Below are positions 24,820-33,243 of a DNA stretch of 64,000 bases, one piece after another. The position numbers and the translations under genes were made by a program. Position 1 is the first letter of the stretch. Every line of letters begins with the position of its first letter. Under the pieces are notes generated by a model. The model made no database searches and was not told the DNA's origin. It was given only the letters and a program-made list of their open reading frames with translations. The stretch is from NCBI RefSeq assembly GCF_042648445.1, contig NZ_JBHRYB010000005.1, positions 744,001 to 808,000 of the forward strand, given 5' to 3'. This stretch comes from Bacterioplanoides pacificum. Lineage in GTDB: Bacteria; Pseudomonadota; Gammaproteobacteria; Pseudomonadales; Oceanobacteraceae.

Positions 24820-25158
24820 ATGCAAGAAGTAATGTCCGACGAAATGTTGGAGCTGATTTCACAACGCTTCCGCCTGCTGGCTGACCCAATGCGCCTGAAA
24901 ATACTGCATCAGCTGCAGCATGGAGAGCGCTCTGTCACGGAACTGGTACAGGCAACCGGCGCGTCACAGCCAAATGTGTCCAAGCATTTGTCCACCTTGC
25001 GCAGCCATGGATTAGTTAAGCGTCGCCAGGAAGGCAACATGGCGTTTTTCAGTATCGGCGCACCGTTTATTTTTGATGTCTGCAACACTGTGTGCGACAG
25101 CATGAAAAGTGAATGGGAACAGAAGCAAAACCTATTGGGTCAGATGGGTAACGCCTGA
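24820..25158 (+). CDS. ArsR-family winged-helix regulator with a C-terminal Cys pair
   Basis: 112 residues. The winged helix covers about residues 12-80; the recognition helix reads GASQPNVSKHLSTL. The ELCVC metal site of classic ArsR is absent (ELVQATGAS). Two cysteines, Cys88 and Cys92, lie one turn apart in the C-terminal dimer helix (FDVCNTVCDSM). That could be a metal or thiol/persulfide sensor, but it differs from the widely spaced Cys pair of BigR/SqrR. Targets are unknown; apbE is divergent and a DUF4062 gene converges three bases after the stop. Confidence 0.88.
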   Translation: MQEVMSDEMLELISQRFRLLADPMRLKILHQLQHGERSVTELVQATGASQPNVSKHLSTLRSHGLVKRRQEGNMAFFSIGAPFIFDVCNTVCDSMKSEWEQKQNLLGQMGNA

Positions 25159-25161
25159 GAC

Positions 25162-26082
25162 TCAGCTTACCCCGGTCAGCTCTGCAACCTTCCATACAGA
25201 GCGTCCGGGATTTCCCTCTGCATTCACCAATCCCAACGACTCCCAGCTTTTCAGAATCTGCTGAAACTGACCGCGACTGATACGTACATCATCCACAGCA
25301 TGGGCCTTGGGATGGCGCTTGAGCAGCTGCTCAGACACACTTTTACTGATCACTGACTCCAGCTGGCTGCGCAGACGATCCTCACTCGCGCCGGTGCGTA
25401 ACAAGTGCAGAACACCCTGCAGCAACTGATCGAGACGCACGGGTAAAAAGACTTCCTCACGACTGAGATTACCTGCTTCATAGACCTTGGCGGCAATCTG
25501 CAGACTGACAACCTGACGCGCTCGCGACAAGCGCTGCTTAACGGTTAACTTGGGCTTCTGCTCAATTTCTTCAGCGACCTGGGGCACTGTGGTGACCGTC
25601 GGCGCCGTCACCGGCAGCCAGCCGCCTTCCAGCTTCTGACTGGCCAGCGTTGCTTTAACATGAGTCATTAATTCATCACGCAGGTGCCACAGCTTGTACG
25701 GTGCCTGCTGAGTTACGATACGATGAAAGCCGTTCAGCCGGCGCTGCTCCTCCGTCAGATTTTTCTCTGGCAGGGTATTTTTGATAAACGCCAGTACCGG
25801 CTTGCCGAGACTCTTCGCATGGACAAACTCACGGTGCAGGTAGCTGATACCGGTAGGCGCCATCGGACCGTAATCATCACCCAATAACAAAATAAACAGA
25901 TCGGACTTTTCAATCTGCTGGCGCACCAGGCTCCAATCGTAAGGGGAAGCATCTTCGAGATAAGCAAAACCGGAGTTAATCATATGATGGCGAGCCATAT
26001 GGCGCTCGATTTCATAACGCTCCAACTCAAGGCCCTGTGCTGTTGAAGCCAAATAAACCAGGTGATGTTTTTGTTCTGGCAT
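25162..26082 (-). CDS. DUF4062 domain protein
   Basis: 306 residues. The N-terminus (about 7-100) matches DUF4062: VYLASTAQGLELERYEIERH takes the place of the family SSTxxDLxxER motif, followed by IEKSDLFILLLGDDYG. DUF4062 is a TIR/flavodoxin-like alpha/beta fold often found in signalling or defence proteins. The middle is charged and helical, and the end (SRGQFQQILKSWESLGLV) looks like a small winged helix. No partner gene typical of a defence system is beside it. Function unknown. Confidence 0.75.
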   Translation of the reverse strand: MPEQKHHLVYLASTAQGLELERYEIERHMARHHMINSGFAYLEDASPYDWSLVRQQIEKSDLFILLLGDDYGPMAPTGISYLHREFVHAKSLGKPVLAFIKNTLPEKNLTEEQRRLNGFHRIVTQQAPYKLWHLRDELMTHVKATLASQKLEGGWLPVTAPTVTTVPQVAEEIEQKPKLTVKQRLSRARQVVSLQIAAKVYEAGNLSREEVFLPVRLDQLLQGVLHLLRTGASEDRLRSQLESVISKSVSEQLLKRHPKAHAVDDVRISRGQFQQILKSWESLGLVNAEGNPGRSVWKVAELTGVS

Positions 26083-26252
26083 TGAGGATTACCGGTTCCT
26101 TCGTTGCAGCCTCAGGGGCTGATCTCAGTATATTACAACTATACCAGTGCCTATGTCACAAGAACAAATACTAAGCCAACAACAATTGTAAAACCGTTAC
26201 AAGCAGAGGCCTCATGGGTTAAAATGTCCGGCTACTGTTTGAGCAATTCCTT

Positions 26253-26573
26253 ATGACACGCAAGAAAAAGTCCCGCTCCCTGAGCCGGATTCACAACGTC
26301 AAAACCGGCAGCATTTCGAAATTCAAGAAAGACGCCGGCAGCGACCGACAAACCGGCAAACGGGTCAAAAAACGCACCCCTTCTGCCTATGAGAAGTTTT
26401 TGGCTGAAAATCCGGAAGCAAAAGAACAAGCACTGCAAGAACAACAGAAAGCAGCGGCTGACAACAAGCGCCAGGCAACCGCTAAGCAGGAAAAACCGGC
26501 AGAGAAAAAACCTGAACGGGAAAAAGGCCTGCTTGACCAACTGGATTCAAAAGATTTCGACGATATCTATTGA
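26253..26573 (+). CDS. Uncharacterised small basic protein, coupled to rlmG
   Basis: 106 residues, very rich in Lys, Arg, Gln and Glu, with no membrane segment. It starts MTRKKKSRSLSRIHNVKTGS and ends in an acidic LDQLDSKDFDDIY. It looks disordered with a helical middle and may bind RNA or ribosomes. A distant likeness in composition to the Der-activating protein YihI is not enough for a name. Its TGA overlaps the ATG of the methyltransferase (TGATG), so the two are translated together, which supports a link to rRNA. Confidence 0.7.
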   Translation: MTRKKKSRSLSRIHNVKTGSISKFKKDAGSDRQTGKRVKKRTPSAYEKFLAENPEAKEQALQEQQKAAADNKRQATAKQEKPAEKKPEREKGLLDQLDSKDFDDIY

Positions 26574-27643
26574 TGGCTTACTGGCAAACCACCGGTCTGC
26601 AACTGGAGTGTTATCCCAGCGTACCCGAGCACGTCGCCCGGCCCTGGGATGCAGCCGATGACTACCTGGCCGAACAACTTGACCTTGACGCCCCCACTCT
26701 GCTGATCAACGACCGCTACGGCAGCCTGGCCTGCGCCTTCCACAATCACATCAGCTGGACAGACAGCGCGTGCGCAGCAGAAGCGCGACGACAAAACCTG
26801 GAACGTAATGCCCGGCCAGCGGGAAGCGTTGTGCATCAGCTGACAGCGCCGCTCCCTGAAGGCATTATCCAGGTCGTAATAAAAATACCGAAGAACTTCG
26901 AACAATTAAAAGACTGGCTCGGCCAGTGTCATGCCCTGCTGCCAGACACGACCCGTTACTATCTGGCCGGCATGGCGAAGCATATTCCGGTCAACTGGCT
27001 GCAAACACTTGAAGCCAACAGCAGCCACTATCAGCAGTTCCGCATTGTCCGTAAAGCCCGCCTGATCAGCCTGAAGCAACCGGCCTTTGACGCGCAGCCT
27101 GAGCTTGGTTACCGCTACCAGCAGCTACAACTGCAGTCATTGCCCGGGGTTTTTTCACGAAAAAAACTTGATATCGGCAGCCAGGTCTTATTACCCCACC
27201 TGAGCCAGATCCGTTCAGGCCTGGTGTGTGATCTGGGGTGCGGCAACGGCCTGCTGGGCCTCAGCATCAAACAACAAGCACCGCAAACCCGCGTCATCCT
27301 GACCGATGATTCCTACGCCGCGGTACTTTCCGCCCGCAACAACGCCAGCAGCAATCAGCTCGAGGTCGATGTACGGCACGGCGATGCCCTGGCGGCCATC
27401 AACGAACGACCCGACTGGATCGTTTGCAACCCTCCTTACCATGACGGCCACAAAGAACTGACCAACACCGCAGTTACTATGTTTCGCCAAAGCGCTCAAC
27501 AACTGGCAAGCGGCGGAAAAATGATGATTGTTGCTAACCGTCATTTGCCCTACAGCGCACCACTGAAGCGCCTGTTCCGTTCCGTTAACGTGTTACACCA
27601 GGACAGCCGTTTCATTATTTACCTCTGCGCCAAACCGAATTGA
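26573..27643 (+). CDS. rlmG: RlmG/RsmC-type rRNA guanine-N2 methyltransferase
   Basis: 356 residues from the ATG at 26573. A degenerate N-terminal half precedes a SAM-binding domain with VCDLGCGNGLLGL (about residue 220) and the base-flipping motif NPPYHDGH. The end, IVANRHLPYSAPLKRLF, is closer to RlmG (23S m2G1835) than to RsmC (16S m2G1207). The duplicated-domain length also fits. Target nucleotide is inferred from family. Confidence 0.82.
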   Translation: MAYWQTTGLQLECYPSVPEHVARPWDAADDYLAEQLDLDAPTLLINDRYGSLACAFHNHISWTDSACAAEARRQNLERNARPAGSVVHQLTAPLPEGIIQVVIKIPKNFEQLKDWLGQCHALLPDTTRYYLAGMAKHIPVNWLQTLEANSSHYQQFRIVRKARLISLKQPAFDAQPELGYRYQQLQLQSLPGVFSRKKLDIGSQVLLPHLSQIRSGLVCDLGCGNGLLGLSIKQQAPQTRVILTDDSYAAVLSARNNASSNQLEVDVRHGDALAAINERPDWIVCNPPYHDGHKELTNTAVTMFRQSAQQLASGGKMMIVANRHLPYSAPLKRLFRSVNVLHQDSRFIIYLCAKPN

Positions 27644-27655
27644 GCCGCTTCGACA

Positions 27656-28255
27656 ATGAAATACCCAACCGCTGTATCAGAACACTGTTTCGAGGAGAAA
27701 CGCAGTCGCTTTATCACCGAGCTGCTGCCGGCCAACAGTGAAGCCGACATCAAAAACCGCATCAGTCAGCTAAAAACCCAGCATCCTAAAGCCAGCCATG
27801 TCTGCTCGGCATTCCGCCTGAACATTAACGATCAGGTCCAGGAAGGCTTCAGTGATGATGGCGAACCTTCCGGCACGGCTGGCATGCCGATGTTAAAAGT
27901 TATCCGCCATCATCAGCTGATCAATTGTGCGGTACTGGTAACGCGCTACTTCGGTGGCATCAAACTGGGAATGGGTGGCTTACAGCGCGCTTACGGCCAG
28001 GCGTGCTCAAATGCCATTATGGAGGCACAACATCAGCTCAACGAACTGAAAAAAACGCGCTACTTAACACTCAGTGCCGATTTCCATCAGGAAAACAGCG
28101 TTCGCCATCTGGCCAGCCAGTTCAATAACAGCACCATCCAGATTGATTATCACGCCCGCGGACTGGACATTGTCATCAGCGTCGAAGATGACGATTATGC
28201 AACCATCCGCGAGCGTTTTATACAGCAGAATTTTCAGCTTAAATCACCGGATTAA
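27656..28255 (+). CDS. yigZ: YigZ/IMPACT family protein (UPF0029)
   Basis: 199 residues. The N-terminal UPF0029 domain has the hallmark DDGEPSGTAGMPML and ARYFGGIKLG-like VTRYFGGIKLGMGGL; the C-terminal part is the ferredoxin-like RNA-binding domain. Bacterial role is unclear; the eukaryotic relative IMPACT regulates translation via GCN1. Twelve bases after rlmG, same operon, ending at a strong terminator. Confidence 0.92.
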   Translation: MKYPTAVSEHCFEEKRSRFITELLPANSEADIKNRISQLKTQHPKASHVCSAFRLNINDQVQEGFSDDGEPSGTAGMPMLKVIRHHQLINCAVLVTRYFGGIKLGMGGLQRAYGQACSNAIMEAQHQLNELKKTRYLTLSADFHQENSVRHLASQFNNSTIQIDYHARGLDIVISVEDDDYATIRERFIQQNFQLKSPD

Positions 28256-28292
28256 ATCCCCGGCCAGAGATAACAATCCCAATAACGGCCAT

Positions 28293-28328
28293 AAAAAAAC
28301 CGCAGGCTTTCCGGCCTGCGGTTTTTTT
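28293..28328. terminator. Bidirectional terminator between yigZ and ppiD
   Basis: A-run, CCGCAGGC (28300-28307), TTTCCG loop, GCCTGCGG (28314-28321) and a T-run. It works for both convergent genes. Confidence 0.93.
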
Positions 28329-28344
28329 GTTACATCAATCGGTA

Positions 28345-30177
28345 TCAACTGCCTGAGCGATTAATCTCAACATTATTTTTTGCCCAGGACTGGTAACTCA
28401 CCATATCAGCACGGCTTTGCTGTGCCCGGCCAGTTTCAACCAATTCCTCACTCAGCTGCATATCCTGCCAGGCCTTATTGTTAACCGAGGTCAGCTCAAC
28501 CACGGAATAGCCACCCGGCGTGGCAACCAACTCCGAACTACCAGCATTCAATTCAAAAGCCTTTTGTTGCACCGCACGTGGCGCTTCAGATGTATCGCTG
28601 AATTTAACAGTCAGTTGTTGCCATTCAGCCTGCTGCTCACCCGAGCGAATTGCTTCGGCCAGCTGCTCCGCCTGCTGGGCGGCTTTTTTCTCGGTTAACG
28701 ATGCCACTACCAGCTCTTTAACCTGTTCAAGCGGTTTAATTTCGGATGGCTGATGCTGAGTCACTGCAAACACCAGAGCACCCTCAGCCGTTTCAACCAG
28801 CTTACTGACTTCCCGATCCAGCAGAATATCGTCTTCAAACGCCATCTTGCGGACATCAGCATTAACCGCAATACCTTCGCCACCCTGGCGACTGAATAAC
28901 GCACTTTGTGCCACAGGCAAAGACATCATTTCCGCCACTTCCGTGATATTTTCAGCAGAAAATGCCACGTTAGATAATTCCTGCTGCAGCGCTGCAAATT
29001 CCGCCGCGGCTTTCTGATCCTGAATATCTGCAATCAGCTTGTCTTTTATTGATTCCAGACTATCAACCTCATCCGCCTTAACCGCATCCAGGCGAATTAG
29101 GTGGTAACCGAATTCCGTTTTAACCGGTTGAGAGACTTCATCTTGCTGCAAGGCGTACAAAGCCTGCTCAAATTCTTCAACAAAAGCGCCACGGGTATTC
29201 AGCCCCAGATCGCCACCCTGGTTTTTCGTTCCGATATCGTCTGAATATTGCTTCGCTAATTCGGAAAATTCCTCACCCTGATCAAGACGCTGTCTGATGT
29301 CTGCAGCCAGAGCCGCAGCGTCGGCGTCCGAACGCTCGTCGTTCACTTCAATCAGGATATGACTGGCGGCGCGCTGTTCGTCTTCGCGGGCCGCAGCGAT
29401 ATAATCGTCGTAGGCCAGCTGGATATCTTCATCACTGACTTCCTGTGTTTCTGCCAGTGAACGACGTTTCAGTTCGACATACTCCACAGCAACCTGTTCT
29501 TCAGTACGGTAACGTTCTTTGGTTTCATCGTAATGAGCAACAATATCCTCATCACTCAATTCCACGTTCGCTTTCTGATCTTCCGTGGTTATTTCAGTAA
29601 AACGGAAAGTACGCTCTTCGTTATTCAAGGCTTCCTGCAACTGGACGTTAAAAGGCGTCTCCAGCGCACTTAACACAAAAGCGGCACGTGCCTGGGTGAC
29701 TTTAAGATCACTTGCCAGATCCGCACGGAAAGATAAAGGTGTCCAGCCGTTCATACGCAGAATATTCTGAAACTGCTCTTTGCTGAATTTACCATCCAAC
29801 TGAAATGCCGGCATCGCGACAATCTGCTCGTCGATTGCCTGAGTAGCTGCATGCAGTCCCAGCTTTTCTGCCTGAACCAGAGCCACTTTCTGGTTAATCA
29901 GCTGCTCAACTGCCGATTGACGCAAAAAGCCTTCGTTAAACAGGTCTTCGTTATATTGCTCACCAAACTGGCGCCGCAGATTATTTTTCTGCTGCTCAAC
30001 CAGACGAACAATTTCAATTTCACTGATTTCCTTATCGCCTACTGAGACTTCCGGTTGTTCACCACCGCCCAGACTGACAATGCTTTCCACACCCCAAAGT
30101 GCAAAAACCAGAATAATAAAAAATACAATTACCTTTGCGATCATGCCTTGTGCATTATCGCGCATTGTCTGCAACAT
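28345..30177 (-). CDS. ppiD: Periplasmic folding chaperone PpiD
   Basis: 610 residues from the ATG at 30175-30177, which has GGAGG four bases upstream. One N-terminal membrane anchor (about residues 13-33), a SurA-like chaperone region, and a parvulin domain in the middle (around AASHILIEVNDE to FGYHLIRLD), then a long C-terminal chaperone part. PpiD sits at the SecYEG exit and helps newly exported proteins. Follows hupB and tRNA-Asp as in related bacteria. Confidence 0.94.
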   Translation of the reverse strand: MLQTMRDNAQGMIAKVIVFFIILVFALWGVESIVSLGGGEQPEVSVGDKEISEIEIVRLVEQQKNNLRRQFGEQYNEDLFNEGFLRQSAVEQLINQKVALVQAEKLGLHAATQAIDEQIVAMPAFQLDGKFSKEQFQNILRMNGWTPLSFRADLASDLKVTQARAAFVLSALETPFNVQLQEALNNEERTFRFTEITTEDQKANVELSDEDIVAHYDETKERYRTEEQVAVEYVELKRRSLAETQEVSDEDIQLAYDDYIAAAREDEQRAASHILIEVNDERSDADAAALAADIRQRLDQGEEFSELAKQYSDDIGTKNQGGDLGLNTRGAFVEEFEQALYALQQDEVSQPVKTEFGYHLIRLDAVKADEVDSLESIKDKLIADIQDQKAAAEFAALQQELSNVAFSAENITEVAEMMSLPVAQSALFSRQGGEGIAVNADVRKMAFEDDILLDREVSKLVETAEGALVFAVTQHQPSEIKPLEQVKELVVASLTEKKAAQQAEQLAEAIRSGEQQAEWQQLTVKFSDTSEAPRAVQQKAFELNAGSSELVATPGGYSVVELTSVNNKAWQDMQLSEELVETGRAQQSRADMVSYQSWAKNNVEINRSGS

Positions 30178-30215
30178 GTTTCCTCCAGAAATTATGATGT
30201 TGGGCGCCGCAGTAC

Positions 30216-30244
30216 ACAAAAAAAGCGCATCGGTGATGCGCTTT
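30216..30244 (-). terminator. Terminator after tRNA-Asp
   Basis: On the minus strand AAAGCGCATC pairs with GATGCGCTTT (arms 30235-30244 and 30222-30231) and is followed by a T-run. It ends the hupB-tRNA-Asp transcript just before ppiD. Confidence 0.9.
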
Positions 30245-30249
30245 CAAAC

Positions 30250-30326
30250 TGGCGGACCGGACGGGACTCGAACCCGCGACCCCCGGCGTGACAGGCCGGT
30301 ATTCTAACCAACTGAACTACCGGTCC
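30250..30326 (-). tRNA. tRNA-Asp (GTC)
   Basis: 77 bases including encoded CCA. The acceptor stem GGACCGG/CCGGTCC pairs fully, the anticodon loop reads CTGTCAC (GTC), the T-loop is GGTTCGAGTCC. It begins only six bases after the hupB stop on the same strand, so it is almost surely cut from the hupB transcript. Confidence 0.97.
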
Positions 30327-30332
30327 GTAATC

Positions 30333-30605
30333 TTAATTAACAGCGTCTTTCAGTGCTTTGCCGGCTTTAAAGCTTGGCACGTTAGCTGCTTTAATTTCAA
30401 TCGGTGCACCGGTTTGAGGGTTGCGGCCGGTACGGGCTGCACGCTCTTTAACCTGGAAAGTACCAAAGCCAACCAGTGCAACCTGTTCACCTTCCTTCAG
30501 GGCACCACCGATACTGTCAATCATGGCATCCAATGCACGGCCAGCCGCCGCCTTTGGAATATCGGCAGAAGCAGCAATAGCGTCGATCAGTTCAGACTTG
30601 TTCAC
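30333..30605 (-). CDS. hupB: DNA-binding protein HU-beta
   Basis: 90 residues. MNKSELIDAIA at the start and GRNPQTGAPIEIKAAN in the DNA-clasping arm are the HU signature. Nucleoid packing. Downstream of lon with its own good promoter; followed at six bases by tRNA-Asp. Confidence 0.97.
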   Translation of the reverse strand: MNKSELIDAIAASADIPKAAAGRALDAMIDSIGGALKEGEQVALVGFGTFQVKERAARTGRNPQTGAPIEIKAANVPSFKAGKALKDAVN

Positions 30606-30691
30606 ACTTAATCCCCTTACTCTGTGCGCAGTTGTGAATTCTTGTTATGCGACTGGGTGATCGCTAATCAAAAAATTATTAAGAGCGGTGA

Positions 30692-30720
30692 TTTATACCA
30701 ACTCGCCCTGAGAGCGTCAA
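30692..30720 (-). promoter_or_regulatory. Promoter of hupB (and tRNA-Asp)
   Basis: On the minus strand TTGACG (30715-30720), a 17-base spacer and TATAAA (30692-30697), each five of six to consensus. It lies just after the lon stop at 30727, so hupB can be transcribed apart from lon. Confidence 0.75.
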
Positions 30721-30726
30721 GCAGCC

Positions 30727-33114
30727 TTAATGGGTGCTTGGCCTAGTTTTTTCATCCGCCGCAGCCGCCGGGTCGTCATTGGTCGATATTTCGCCAATAG
30801 CATCGGGCTTTTGCTCCAATGCCAGATCCAGCACTTCGTCAATCCAGTCTACCGCCATCACATTCAGGTCAGCTTTGATGTTATCCGGGATATCCCGCAG
30901 ATCTTTTTCATTTTCTTTCGGAATGATAACGGTTTTGATGCCGCCACGGTGAGCCGCCAGCAACTTCTCTTTCAGTCCGCCAATTGCCAGGACTTTGCCA
31001 CGCAGCGTGATTTCGCCGGTCATCGCCACCTCAGCCCGCACCGGGATGCCCGTCATTACCGATACCAGCGCCGTCGCCATGCCTATCCCGGCACTCGGAC
31101 CATCCTTAGGAGTAGCGCCTTCCGGAACATGCACGTGCAGGTCGTGTTTTTCAAAGTAGTCTGCAGCCACACCCATACCAGCAGAACGGCTGCGAACCAC
31201 GGTCAGCGCCGCCTGAATCGACTCCTGCATCACATCGCCCAGCGAGCCGGTTTTAACGATACGTCCTTTACCCGGCGTTGCTGCTGATTCCAGCGTCAGC
31301 AACTCACCACCAACAGACGTCCAGGCCAGACCAGTGACCTGACCAACCTCATTCTGAGCCCCCGCCAGACCGTAGCGGAACTTATGTACGCCCAGATATT
31401 CCTGCAGCAATGAATCACTGATCTCCCGGGTCGTCTGATTGGCTTCAAGGATATTTGCCTTAACAACCCGCCGGCACAACTTCGCGATTTCACGCTCCAA
31501 ACCACGCACACCGGCTTCCCGGGTGTAGTGGCGGATGATATCGCGGAGCCGCTCATCGGATAATTTCAGTTCATTGTCATGTAGACCGTTTTGCTTAATC
31601 TGTTTTGGTAACAGGTAACGCTTAGCGATATTAACTTTTTCATCTTCGGTGTAACCCGGGATACGAATCACTTCCATCCGGTCCAGCAAAGGCCCTGGCA
31701 TATCCATGCTATTGGAGGTACAGACAAACATCACATCCGACAGATCGTAATCCACTTCCAGATAATGATCAGCAAAGGCGTTATTTTGCTCCGGATCCAG
31801 CACTTCAAGCAGAGCCGACGCCGGATCGCCACGGTGATCCATGCCCATCTTGTCAATTTCATCAAACAGGAACAGCGGGTTCTTCACTGCCACCTTGGTC
31901 ATTTTCTGCACCAGCTTACCCGGCATCGAGCCAATATAAGTGCGCCGATGCCCGCGGATTTCAGCTTCATCACGCACGCCACCCAGTGCCATGCGAACAA
32001 ACTTACGGTTAGTCGCCCGCGCAATGGACTTACCCAGCGAGGTTTTACCTACACCCGGAGGACCTACCAGGCACAACACCGCACCCCGCACCTTTTTCAC
32101 CCGGTTCTGAACCGCCAGATATTCCAGAATCCGCTCTTTGACTTCATCCAGACCGTAATGATCAGCATGCAGAATTTCTTCAGCTTTGGCTAAATCATGA
32201 CTGACACGACTGCGTTTTTTCCATGGCAGATTGACCAGCCAATCAAGATAACCGCGCACCACAGATGCCTCTGCAGACATCGGCGACATCATGCGCAGCT
32301 TTTTCATCTCTGCGTCGGCTTTTTCACGGGCTTCTTTGCTCATACCCGACTGTTCAATTTTCTGAGTCAGCTCATCAAATTCGTTCGAGCCATCTTCGCT
32401 TTCGCCTAACTCCTTCTGAATCGCTTTCATCTGCTCGTTCAGATAATACTCACGCTGGCTTTTCTCCATCTGCTTTTTAACCCGGCCGCGAATACGCTTC
32501 TCAACCTTAAGCAAATCGATTTCAGATTCCATCAGCTCCATCAGGTGCTCAGAACGCTGCTTGGCATCAGCCATTTCCAGCACATTCTGCTTTTCATCCA
32601 GCTTCAGAGAAATATGGGCGGCAATGGTATCTGCCAGGCGACTGACGTCTTCGATACCAGAGATCGTTGACAACACCTCTCCCGGTACCTTTTTCGACAG
32701 CTGAACATATTGCTCAAAATTACTGGTCAGGGTGCGCACCAGCACCTCGTTTTCGCGCTCGGATAACGCCTCTGCGACGACCGGTTCGATATCGCCACGG
32801 AACAACGCCTCCTCGTCCCGTAAGGCCGTCAGCTGAGCCCGTGACTCGCCTTCAACCAGCACTTTTACGGTGCCATCAGGCAGTTTCAACAGCTGCAGAA
32901 TAGTGGCAACGGTCCCCACACGATGCATGGTTTCAAACGATGGCTCATCATCCGACGCATCGGTCTGAGCAACCAGCATAATACGCTTATCCGATTCCAT
33001 CGCCTCTTCCAGCGCAGCAATCGATTTCTCCCGGCCAACAAACAACGGGATAACCATTGCCGGGAACACAACAACATCACGCAATGGCAATAACGGTAAG
33101 GTTTCAGTGGACAT
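30727..33114 (-). CDS. lon: ATP-dependent protease Lon
   Basis: 795 residues from the ATG at 33112-33114 (AGGT seven bases upstream; a GTG two codons earlier is possible). N-terminal LON substrate domain, AAA+ domain with GPPGVGKTS, and C-terminal protease with the Ser/Lys dyad in PKDGPSAG and IGGLKEKLLAA. Degrades misfolded and regulatory proteins in the cytoplasm. Order clpP-clpX-lon-hupB is the standard one. Confidence 0.98.
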   Translation of the reverse strand: MSTETLPLLPLRDVVVFPAMVIPLFVGREKSIAALEEAMESDKRIMLVAQTDASDDEPSFETMHRVGTVATILQLLKLPDGTVKVLVEGESRAQLTALRDEEALFRGDIEPVVAEALSERENEVLVRTLTSNFEQYVQLSKKVPGEVLSTISGIEDVSRLADTIAAHISLKLDEKQNVLEMADAKQRSEHLMELMESEIDLLKVEKRIRGRVKKQMEKSQREYYLNEQMKAIQKELGESEDGSNEFDELTQKIEQSGMSKEAREKADAEMKKLRMMSPMSAEASVVRGYLDWLVNLPWKKRSRVSHDLAKAEEILHADHYGLDEVKERILEYLAVQNRVKKVRGAVLCLVGPPGVGKTSLGKSIARATNRKFVRMALGGVRDEAEIRGHRRTYIGSMPGKLVQKMTKVAVKNPLFLFDEIDKMGMDHRGDPASALLEVLDPEQNNAFADHYLEVDYDLSDVMFVCTSNSMDMPGPLLDRMEVIRIPGYTEDEKVNIAKRYLLPKQIKQNGLHDNELKLSDERLRDIIRHYTREAGVRGLEREIAKLCRRVVKANILEANQTTREISDSLLQEYLGVHKFRYGLAGAQNEVGQVTGLAWTSVGGELLTLESAATPGKGRIVKTGSLGDVMQESIQAALTVVRSRSAGMGVAADYFEKHDLHVHVPEGATPKDGPSAGIGMATALVSVMTGIPVRAEVAMTGEITLRGKVLAIGGLKEKLLAAHRGGIKTVIIPKENEKDLRDIPDNIKADLNVMAVDWIDEVLDLALEQKPDAIGEISTNDDPAAAADEKTRPSTH

Positions 33115-33192
33115 AAACACCTGACTTAAATCTTTTATCGGTCTGTTAACGATAGTGGGGACAGCACCGGATGATTACAAGGTACAAAAACA

Positions 33193-33219
33193 AGAAAAGG
33201 GGCATAAAGCCCCTTTTCT
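33193..33219 (-). terminator. Terminator between clpX and lon
   Basis: Perfect 11-bp stem AGAAAAGGGGC (33193-33203) with GCCCCTTTTCT (33209-33219) and a 5-base loop; on the minus strand it is followed by TGTTTTTG. It separates the clpPX and lon units. Confidence 0.85.
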
Positions 33220-33243
33220 CCGTACAAACTGCGCAGTAAACGA

